Assembly (NCBI GenBank): GCA_946811185.2
Contig: OX328101.1
Span: 35,262,122-35,326,121 of the forward strand
Origin: Hippopus hippopus
Lineage: Eukaryota; Mollusca; Bivalvia; Cardiida; Cardiidae
DNA: 64,000 nt
Reading direction: 5' to 3'
The position numbers and the translations under genes are program-made. This document shows positions 27,401 to 39,400 of this stretch, piece after piece (the stretch's first letter is position 1; every line of letters begins with the position of its first letter). A model generated the notes under the pieces. That model had not been told where the DNA came from and searched no databases. It saw nothing but the letters and a program-made list of their open reading frames with translations.

Positions 27401-30400
27401 ATCACTAACCTTGTAAAGCAATCCAATATTTGGACAAGTGGGTCTTTTTTTACAAAAGTAAAAAAAGTATTACCCTTGGCCAAATCAAAGATCATTGCCC
27501 ACAAGTTCTGTCTGAGTGTATCATTTGCCCTGCAATAACATAAGTTCTGCATTACAACATTTTCTGTAAGTTTGTAACATTTGTTACATGATTCAATGTA
27601 TGATGCAGAAAACAATTTACCGAAGATATAAACAGCAACATAGCATGCTTTTTTTTTTTGCAGGGTGGGTTCCCAGATTGAACAAGGACAGTCTGGTAGA
27701 AAAAATTTGTCAAACTAGATGTCTGGAAGCTTTTACACCATACAGATTTTCCTAGAGGAATAATCAAGCTGCCATACTTTAGTGCAAATGATCGTTTTCA
27801 ATACAGATTTGAATGGGAAGGGTGCCCTACTGAGACAGGTCGAAATATATACATACAAGTCATATTTATTCTGTATTATGATTATGACTGTCTGGAATGA
27901 AGCTATGTTTTTTTGTGTTTTTTTTACCAAAATCATATCTGATAAGCCTTTTGACAAACATTTGCTTTGATAAATATTTTGTCAGTAGGCAAAATAGCTG
28001 GCTGAAAGAGGTTAATTTTCGGTAATCGATCTCTGTGTTAATGGATAATATCCCGGCCATGCTTTGGGAGATCACATTGTTAGTAAAATCAGTAATTTTT
28101 GTATTACTTGTAAACAAAAGGACTGGGCCTTCTGTAAATGAAGATAATTTGAAGGTGACAGGGTATTCCATAGTTCACAACCATAGAGTAAGGCCAGTAA
28201 GACAATACTTTTGTACAGTGACAGAAGTGTGTTGGGATTAAACTCACCAATGCTACAGACACTTAGCACTGTGCTCCTGAACTTGTTACAAGACTCACAA
28301 ATATTTCATTTAAACTGAGATATTTATCAGTGGTGAGACCAAGATGTTTGTGCTGAGTACATTCTGGAATCTTGTCCGTGCCATGAAACCACTCTCTACT
28401 TTGCTTGGAAAAGTCTTTCTGCTCTTATTATAAACTATTACAACACATTTAGACACATTATACTCATATCTCCATTTACAGGAGTATTCATAACATATCT
28501 GAAGCATTTCATTAAATCCACGCTATGATAGACTGATCAGAACCATGTCGTCTGCAACTGTAGGGCTATTGAATGGCCTGTTATAAATGCACATTCTGAA
28601 TTTGGACTTTTCAAGTTCCTCTATTAGCCCATTTATGTACAATATATACAAAACTGGTGATATTTTTTCCCCCATCTTGTAACCTGCTCAATATTTATGG
28701 CATCTATACTTGACTCCACTACTCATAGAGCTATACATACTGATAACAGTTTTCACAATTTGGCTATCAATGCCGCACTCAATTAATTTGAAAAACAAGC
28801 CATTATGCCAGACTCTGTGAAAAGCCTGTCTAGTAACATACATAAACTTTACTGTGGTTCTCTTCTGCATACAGAATACTTTCATTTACCACTTTATAAG
28901 GTTTATAATTCACTGTTAAGATTTCTATAAGCCACTGAAAAGCACTTAAGAAATAGCACATATTAAGAGTAATTACAAGTGCACAACTTTTCATGCCTGC
29001 TGTAGGCAAAGACTTTGGAAAACTTAGTGGATGAAAAACAAACAAGAGAACTGCAAGTGGGTGCCAGCGCTCAGCTGCAGTTACTTTTAGAAAAAGATTG
29101 ATTTTCAGTGAAAATGCTAAGTTAAAAAAAAGGGGCATAACTGTGTCAATTTTTTTTTTTATTGATGGTTACCTGCATGGTGCTGGTATAGGTTCCTAAT
29201 TTAACAGTTAACAACAAATCTAAAATAAAAATCTGTAATATTAATTAATTGAATGGTATTTTACGCAATTTTCAAGATTATTTCAATCATATCACTGCAA
29301 CAGCTTTCATATTCATGTAGTTCCTGGGTTTCACCTTACCAATTCATGATCCAAGAAAAAATTTACAGTATGGCCATGACTTTCAAATTAGATATATAGA
29401 ATAAGGTCTCTTATGGAAAATCTCTGCTTCCTCTTTTATCTTTTCTCCTACCTTTCTACAAACATAGTCCCACAGGTACGCTGTATTCAACGCTTGATTT
29501 CTTGGTTGACTGGTATCTCTGATTGTTTCACATCTTTGTAGCACTTCTAGTCCACTCAAAAACACCCAACAGTCCAGCCCTCCAACAGCAATTGATATCT
29601 ATAAAACGTGATAACTTTAACCTTGTATAAGTTTGTTAACCACTCTAGCCAAGAATTCTGTGTTTTAATGATCCTGCTTTTATCGAGTACATTTTAACAA
29701 ATTTGCCTTGGAACTCAGTTGTATGCTTGCTTAACGACGTATATCACAAATTTTTCTAACGGACAGATTTTTTTAAAACTTTGCACATACAAAGCTCATC
29801 ATGTCTCTAGAAGATTACAGTAAAAAAAGATATGGGTCACTGTGCACGTTTCTGAAAAATTTGCCTTTGAAAAAGGTATATAAATTCGAAAATTCAGCTT
29901 ATATTGGATTTAACAAGCTTTCCTTTAATAGTCAGTTAAACAGGAAAATAACCTGAAGAATATATAAATATACATCATTTTAGTTAAAATTGATTTAGTT
30001 TTGCACAAAAAATATATAAAAGCCTGGTTTTGAGCATGGCAAATGTATAAATATGTATGTTATGTATAGGCCACCAAGTTAAAAAGGGAGAAAATTTGAC
30101 CGAATTAAGCGGTAATCTTTAATAAATACATACTAACAGACTTTTCTTAAAATTTCCACATTTATAGTATTTATAGTTCTAAACAATAAGTTTGATTATG
30201 ACTTTATGCCCAGCATGTAACAGATTTCATTAATATTTCAAAATGTCAAAGTTTTTCCATGATGATGACCATGCAGATAACACCAGGACTATGTCAATAC
30301 CTGTATGTTTTCTTCAAAAACAGCAAAGCTAAAACCTATTTTATTTGAGATGGTAAGTTTAATTGAGATCAACTTGGGAAAAAATGGAAAATATAGCCAA

Positions 30401-33400
30401 GATTGTGAAATGTTCAAGTAGCCCTAGATTCAGACTTTATTGGAGCAAATATGCAGATCTGATTCTAGATTTGCATTTCCTAATATCATGCAACATATTA
30501 TTACCAAATAGCTTAAATTGCAAGTTCTGGGTCTTTTCTCCTGCCATGTTGTCTAACTTTTACAGTGTCTTTTCTAACTACAGATGGCTATGCAGTCAAT
30601 GTTGATCAAAATAAGACTGCACAAAACATGCAGTATGATCTCTGTTTGCTTTGATTAGATATTCTGAACGACAGATTCCATGATATTGCAATTGTTTGAG
30701 TCTTATTTTCGTAGCTGAAAATGTCTTGATTTGGGGCTCTATAGATTAATAATCTTCTGTTCAGAAGAATATATCTCTGAATAGATCTATGTATCAAAAG
30801 TAGTTTGAAAAAGGTCAGCTCTTGGAGCCAAAAGCCTCCTCTGAGTAAGTTTTGTGGACAGTGTAGACTGAGATTATACATCATACAATATGCAGTCAAA
30901 TTATAAGCAATTTAACCCTTTACCACACAATCCTGATCTGTTACAACTTTGAGCAAGACAGCTTCTGTAAGCATTGTGTAAATAAGGAAAAAATGCTGGT
31001 AACCAGCATTTTCACCTTTCCCCTAGATGTTTTCTTCTCATTTTGGTAAAAGTCCCATCCTTCTGAAAACACTGTGGCAAAAAGAAAAAAGCCTGTTACC
31101 AGCATTTTCTTCTTTTCCTCCAATTTTTTCTTCTCGATTTGATTAAAGTCCCATCCTCTTTGCCACATTTGTCATCTGCAACAAATGCTTTCAATAGGAA
31201 CAAGTCTAGAATTCTGTTGTTTGGTAAAGCGGTTAAGATTGAAAACTTACATCCAGTGTTTTCATTTCCTGCACAGTCTCATGTAAATAATCAATGGCAC
31301 GTTGTATAATCTCCCCAGGACGTTTCAAGAGAAACAAAAGTGCACACTGTCGTGAAAACAGATACCCTCTGAATTCTAATAGCGTAGCCTCATTGTCCTT
31401 TATCAGATTGCGTTTGTCCCAGGTGATTGGCTTGCGTAATGATAGACCAGCCCAACATTTACAAGGTAGTAATAACGTCTTCAGCCAGGGAACTGCCACT
31501 GCAATATGAGTTACAACACTAACACATTTAATAAGTAAGGTAAACCTTTCCCTCAAATTAGTTCCTTTTAATGTCCTATAGCAGCATACCTTCAAGAAAT
31601 TTATCACAACAGGAGAATTCACTCAGAACAGTGAAGTTCTCCAATTTTCACAATGTTTTCTGTTAGAAAATATGGTGAAAAAAAGAGTAATTTCTTGACA
31701 CATACTACTGTCTCTTTTCCTACAAAATTTCTCAAATTTTCCATACCGACATTTTTTCTATCCTACATATATTCTGCTAGCCTGAAAGGTAACTACATTG
31801 ACAATACAATATATATAAAAAATCATTATGTTTTCCTGAATGGTTTCTTCTAAGATGTTATGTCTTTTTCAAGATGACACAAAACTTTAGAGAAAAATTT
31901 TTACAAAATGACATGTAGACTATGTCTATACCATACAACTCAATTTTAGACTCAATCATATTACAATCATTCGAAAATGACAAGTTTAAAGTGCCTCAAA
32001 TTATGAAGTTTGTCTTTGATAGGGTTGAAGCATTGGGGGAAAAAGGAGAAAATGCTGGTTACCAGCATTTCCCTCCCGCCCACCCTGTTTTAAAGGGACC
32101 TTCCTCAGAGATGATAAAAGATGAGATTGTTTAGTGAAGGGTAAACAAAAATTGATCAGTTTTAACAAACAGGAATTTGTCCTCATCTTGTCTTCTCTAA
32201 CTAGAACACATATCCACAGACTTTGATTATTTTATTTAATGTTTAAAGTACCTTACACCTTTCAAGATAATCACAAACTGATTGTTAACAAGGTAAAAAC
32301 TGAGCGATTTGTATGTGTTTGCGTGCTAAAGGGGGAAGTTTGGATACTTTACAGGATAAAGCAGGAATACCGGTATATACAATTAAGATGGTTATGTGCA
32401 TGTGAATAGATGTTTAAGTAAAAGCTGTAATATAGGCTTTTATATTATTACACAGATTTTTTTATGGAATTTATTGAGTTCTTATGTTCTAGATAATGAA
32501 ATTATTATCATGAAGAAAGGAATGTTTTAATCTGCTTTACTCTACTTGCATTTGAATCTTCTCCAGACACCGTAATTCTTATTTTGTAAACAATGTTTAC
32601 AAACGCAGTTTTGCTCAAGATCAATCTTGTACAATAATTTTCAAAAATTGCTTCCAATGTTACAGATACCAATGAAACCAAAGTACATAGATTAGTAAAC
32701 AGGAGCACAGCTTGCTGGTGCAAATGCATGACTGCAGCTGCTTGATTTTTGGTGAAAATTTTCAAAAGCATTTCATTGCTAACACAGGAAGAGCTTAATC
32801 ATGAGAAAATTACAGGTTCATGTTCTGTGTGGTCTTATCTTGATGTACACACACAAAACACTTCATAAAAGTACCTGGGGTTTCTCTGAACATGTTGTGA
32901 GTTTTTTTGGTGTTTTATGCTTCAATAATATTATCGTTGATAACCTAAGCTTTTCTTTTACCAAGATTTATATGCGTATATACTCTTTCCAAGCCACAGG
33001 ATGCTTTTGGATGTAAAGTCAAAACAATTTCGCAACTCTGAAAGAGGAAAGAATCTTATTGCAATACATATCATTAATCCATAAAATATGTTGGCAAAAT
33101 TCACTGATTGATAAAAAAATAAACAATGGTGCTTTATGCCACTTTTTAACATTTTTTTTTTAGTCATATCACAGTGACAGCCATCTTATTCATGCCCACC
33201 AGTTCTAGGCTTTCAGGCAAAGCTTAGATTCAAACTTGAAACCCCTGTATTACTAGCCTTGTATATTACCAACAAATTACCAAACTTGGACAAGAAGTTT
33301 AGAAATAGTGTTCTTTCACTGACAAGAAACTTCATCTTCTCTCAGAAAAGAATCGCAATCATCATTTGATTATTACTTGCAAGGAGGTAAGAAAAAATGG

Positions 33401-36400
33401 TACAATTGGGAATAGAGGACAAGGTTTGAGGTCAATACATCAATTATAAGGAAATATTAGAATCAAACCCAAGTCTATGTGCTCATGCAATAACAGTTGC
33501 TGTTTGATAAGTAAGTCAACTTCAACATCTATCTGTCTCTTTAGCAAATAATCATTCACAATGGCTTGAATCCCTACAATTAATTTTCAAAAACAACAAA
33601 ATAAAACAGGTCATGTTAAATAAATAAACATTGATTCTACTTTAATAATTTTAATTCTGTGAGAATTTAAATAGATCTAAATAAAAAAAAAAATCCTCTC
33701 AAAATCATAAAATACTAATATAATTGAGCCGCGCTCTGTGAAAAGGGGGCTTAATGCATCTGCGAAAAGTATCGACCCAGGTCAGCCTGCGCAGTCCGCG
33801 CAGGCTGACCTGGGCCGAAACTTTTCGCTATGGGTCAATTTTCTGTATGTCCAAGGACCAGTCTACCTCATGAATAAGTCAGTTGTTAAAAAAAGTGGCT
33901 ATTATGGATCCGTAGGTATGTGATGGCTTGCTTGGTATGATGGATTACGGAGATGCATTAAGCCCCCTTTTGCCAGAGCACGGTTCATCTATATTTAATA
34001 GAAAATTTTGTTCAATTCAGGTTTCTTTTCACCAAAAGTGAATATCATTTAAAAATAATATTCTTTCAGTCTAAATAGAACTTTTTTCTTTTTTTTTAAC
34101 CAAACAATAAAAATTTTAGCTATTTCAAAATTGTAAGCATTTGCAATCATGTGACTCAAATGCATGAATCTGTCAAGTGAAATACATAGGGGGAAAAGGA
34201 GTTACCAGCATTTTCTTTTTTTTTTTCCCCCCCAGTGTTTTTAAAAGCTTTCTTCCTAAGGATCATTTAAAATCAGGATGGTTTTGTAAAGACGTTTGTC
34301 TTTTGCACTAGTTACTATGTCAGTGGTCTGTCTAAATTGCCTCTGTGGTAATGTTTTAGCAAAAGCCTTTCTCCATTTATTATAATGTTCAAGAAGAACC
34401 CATAGGCCTTTACAAAAGAGAAAGCTTGATTACTTCATGCAGGCACAGCTCTCATGTGAATAGAGGGTCAAATTTTCATTTTCAGATATCCAACTTAGAT
34501 AATAAGTAGGGCTGACATTCAGGCAATCAAGAAAAACATCATGGTATTTGGACAAATTACACAACTTCAGCAACTTTTCTTTTTTTTCCCAATAAGTTTA
34601 CAGAGCACTATTATACAGATTATTTCATATTCATAGAAAAACAGAAACCATTGTGGTGAATGAAGAAAGTGCTCCAGCAATTTACCTTGTGCCCACAATG
34701 TTTCAAAAAGCCTTATTTCTTTAAATCTTTATAACACTAGATTGTTTAGAACAGAATTAACATACTTACTGCCAGATGCGTGATTCACAACAAACTGTGT
34801 GAACAAAGCATCTAACTCGTCATACTGTATCATGGCATCTTCTAATAAACCCAGCATCTCAAACATGAATGCAAGCTCCTCCTACAGTGAACAGAACATC
34901 ACAAGAAATTCAATAACAATCAAAGAAAAGCAGCTTTTGTACCATTGGAATTAACATAACACATAACATTAAACTCCATACCTCTTTAACTCATTAGTCG
35001 TGTCCAAAATTTTATTATCTAGTATGCATTTACCAAAAACCTTTGAAACAAAAAACACTACTGTGAAATCTTAATAATAATATGAATAAGTAATTATTTC
35101 ATGAACTATGAAATTTTGAAAGATGCCAAAATTTTAGACTTGCCAAAAGTGAAAGTATTTTCAGACAACAAAATTAGTAACGTATAAATGTTTGGATTTG
35201 TCATTGAAAAGTTACAAAACATCATGGGAAAACGTAAAGATGCTGGTTATGTGCAACTTCTTCTCATCCTATGATGTTTTCAAAAGCTTTCTCTCACCGG
35301 TTCATTAAAACTTGGAACTGTGTGGAAAGGGATAATTTGAAATATCCTTTGATGTGGCATTCAGAACAAAATAAGGTAAGCAACAGTTCCACTTGCTCAT
35401 CTAAGCAATTAACTGCTCCTGTGCTATTTTCTCGGATAAATAATCAATCATACAAGACAAAGAAGCTAGCTGTGATTGCCCTGTATCGCTCCACTTCCCC
35501 ATATAAAAGAAAAAGGCCACAACTGGCATAGACAGAGATGTTAATGCATCTGAAGCCTGTATCTAAATAAAATTTCATAGAGAAAATAATCCTAGCCCAC
35601 AAAAAAAATAATATTTTTTCTATACAGAAAATGATATATACTAGGGAGATGTACTCAAGCATAATGCTAATCAAGTATCAATGAACTCTTGACAAACAAA
35701 TTTTCAACACAAGCATTTCTGAAGAGAACCACGGTAAAGTAATTTCTATTAAGTATTGTTTAGTTGTTTCAGCAAAGATGATGTTCAATATAAAAGCGAG
35801 CACATGGACAGACAGACACACACACACATAGCCCCATGACATAAGCTTGCTGGCCTGTGGACAGTGGAGCTAAAGGCTACACACTTGTACAATAAAATAG
35901 TGCTGAAAGTTCCAGCCTATCTCATTTCGCTTCTCTCTCAGAGCTCTCATATTGTCCTCATATTTCTGTAAATGTCTTGTAAATGCCTGTAGTAAGTGCT
36001 GTCGTAACTTGGATATAAACATATTCCAGGCTTCAATATTCTTGGATTCTTGTTTGAGTGGATCTGTCAAAACAAAAATCCTGAAAACGAGAAAAAAATA
36101 TATATTAACACATGTACAGTGCACAATATTTATATCGAGGGGTATTCCTACCCCAAGTCTAAAACTGACTGTGCCCCCCCCACTTCAAAATCAGGTCATT
36201 ATCCCTAAATAATAATAAATGCAAATGATGCCAATTTATATTTTGCTCACCAAAAGCTGACTTGAGTTTTGATGTACGACATAATTATGTTTAGACTGGC
36301 AAGGGTCTCTTTTCCTGTATTGAAATCTTAATAACGCCTTTTGGATACAATTATTTTTGCTTGTTTTTGAACTGCTTATTTAAGAAAATCATAACTATTT

Positions 36401-39400
36401 TGGATATTTAGAAGAATATTACATATAAGTCAAGAAAACATAGTCTACCCTCGAAATAATGCTTACCCCATGGATAGGAACTATTTCAGAAGCAAGCTAC
36501 TATCAGTTTCAAAGCTAAAAATGGCATCACATATACTTCCCAATTTGGGAGATTTATACATTATTTTCTAAATTTCATGGGCCTTGCACAAGCAAGGACA
36601 AACAGTGGAACAATACCAGTTGGGTCATAATCTGCCAAATTTCATGGGCCATGCACCAGCAAGGACAAACAGTGGGAAAATACCTGTTGGGTCATAATGT
36701 GCCAACTGAGAACATGCAGTATTAGGTGTCATACATGTTTACTGCAACTCATCACCATACAGGTGTTTTCAGACATGCTACAAACTAGCATATTTGAGCA
36801 AGAAAAATTTTCTTTCTAAATTGATGAAAGGGACTGAAACTATTTTGAAATATGGAAGAATCACTTAAAAAGTTTAAAGTACATGTAGCTGTCTACTGAT
36901 ATATAGGGGTATACTTCAAATGGGAACAGCTTATAATATTAAATAATGAGGAGAAAAAAACAGAGACACAAAGAATGAAAAAAAAAAAAAGAAATCTGCA
37001 GGAAACTACTGCTAATGATATAATTACCTATCAGGATGTTTACTGCAAAAGTCACTCTTTATTTTGTCATAGACTGACGATCGAGGCAACAACTTAGTTT
37101 TCACTTTTGTCTCCTCGTTGTTTATAACCACGATCTGCCAATCTGGAATATTTTTACCCTTCAGTGCAGCACACCAGTCTCCAAGTTCTTCTTTCACTTT
37201 CTGCTTGTACATTTCTAAATCCTGAAATAGTTGACTCCAAACATGTTAAAATCAACTTAAGTCTTTATTATACAACAAACATTAGGCTCATCAAAATTAC
37301 AAGCATCTGCAGGTCAAACATGTGTGGCTCAAACGATGGAGTTTGTTTGTGAAAGGATAGAAAATATTATGGGTAAAAGAGAAAATGCTGGTTACCAGCA
37401 TTTTCTACTTTTCCCACACTATTTCAAAAAGCTTTTTGCACAGGTTTGTGGTTGTTAAAACTCAGAGTTGTTTGGTAAAGGGTTAAAGTACTTTGCAAGA
37501 TAGTGTCTACAATTCCTACAGTTCAAGTTCAGATCAATTGCACATTCTGAGCAACTGGATCTTAGGCATACCTTATCCAATAAATACAGTGGTAATTTAT
37601 TCATGCAACAAGAAAAAATTATCAGTGCTTGACACTGCAGAATCTGGTAATATTTTACAGGCTGTAAATGAGTGTTTTATTCATTGAGACATGTGCATGT
37701 AAGCATCAATAGATAATTTAATAATGACTTAATCAGACTTTTAAATGATTGTTTACATGTACATGTCTGATGATAAAGAGGTCAGAATAATATACATGAA
37801 ACTTAGCAGCTTTAGGCCATTTTCAGCAATACTTGAGTCGTAAGGATGTAATGATTCACTTTTTCTTGTCATTCCTGATATTCATCAGTAGTAGGCTGGG
37901 CTCTGCAATGCCCTGTCCAAGGACAACCCTATAACAAGTGGAGTTATACTAAACTACCCATTCAAAATGTTGCTGAAAATAGAAATCACTTCACAGACTT
38001 TGTCTTATTTTAGCCCATTTAGCACACAACTTTTTACACCCCTGCTATTGATATATCTGGAAAAGACTGGGTTAAAACAAGATACTGATCCTTTTTGCAC
38101 AATTTTTTCTCAACCGCTTAAAAAATCATTTTCTTACTTACATATTTTTGCCCTTTTTATGATTTGCAAAATTTTCAACTTGGTAAAAAATTTCTCTGAT
38201 CTCTATTATATTACTCTCTGCCAGACAACAAAATTTTTGACCTGACAGCAGTTGAGGACAAATCAAATATTGTTGGAATGATGACAAGGAGAAAAAGCTA
38301 ATTACCAACATTTTCTTTTTTGCCTACATTGTTTTTCAAGAGCCTGTTTCTTTAGGCTCATTAAAACATGGGGTTGTTTGGGCAAGGCTTCAGCAACTTC
38401 TGCACCTTTTTCGACTGTTTGTCAAGACAGGTTAAAAGTGGTAAAAAGCATGCAAGGACTTACACAATCTGTCCAATAGATGTGAAAGTAGGGCCTGCTG
38501 ATCAGCGTTTTATCTGTGTCATCTGGTAGAATGTCATCATCATAGGGCACAAAACTGGCCTCCAAGTAAACGTTTCTAGCTGGCCTTCCATAGGACCTGA
38601 TTAGATTATGCATTACACCTTTGAATTGCAAGATGACAAAACTTTAGACATGCACAAGTTTAACTCTTAACCAAATGACAAAGTTTATGACTAGTCCAAA
38701 TTCAAAACTCTTGCACACAACAAATTATACTTGCAGACAACAATTAAGTTTGCTTCAAATGACAGGATTTGCGTCAGGAAGGACAGAAAACATTGTGGGA
38801 AAAGAAGGAAATGCTGGTTACTTAATACTAGCATTTTCTTCTTTTCCCATAATGTTTTCAGGAGCCTCAATTCCCAGGGTCGTTAAAAACTCGGGATTGT
38901 GTAGTATAAGGTTAATGTATTTGCACATAACCAATTGATTCTCTATCACATGACAATGTTTCAGACTGGTCCAAATTCAAAGATTTGCAGAGGACAAATT
39001 AGATATTTCTCAAATGATAGGATTTGTGTCTGAAAGGACAGAAAAAATTGTGGGAGAGAAGAATGCTAATAAGCAAGATTTTCTCCCTTTCCCACAATGA
39101 TTTCTGCAGCTTTCCACTTCAAGGTTATTAAAAGTTGGTATTGTTTGGTAAATGGTTTATCTTCTTAATACAAGACCTGCAGTAGGAAACTTTTTTTACC
39201 CTCCAGTGGCAGAAATCTTTAGAGAACATTTTACTAAAAGGAGAAGTCGTTAAATTGCTCAAGGTTAGTAATTTCCCCTTTTTACGGAATCTTTATGGGG
39301 CCACCCAAAACCTCGCATGTTTGGACATGCAAGGTTTTGAAATTTTGTCACATGCTTGTGTGTCATTCAACTTATGTACAATCCTCGCGAGATAACAAAG

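Noticed and set aside
27421..27535. Possible TRAPPC10 exon between exons G and H
   Set aside because: It has a good acceptor, but the phase does not fit. Exons G and H join directly without a gap, and the sequence belongs to the LINE ORF2.
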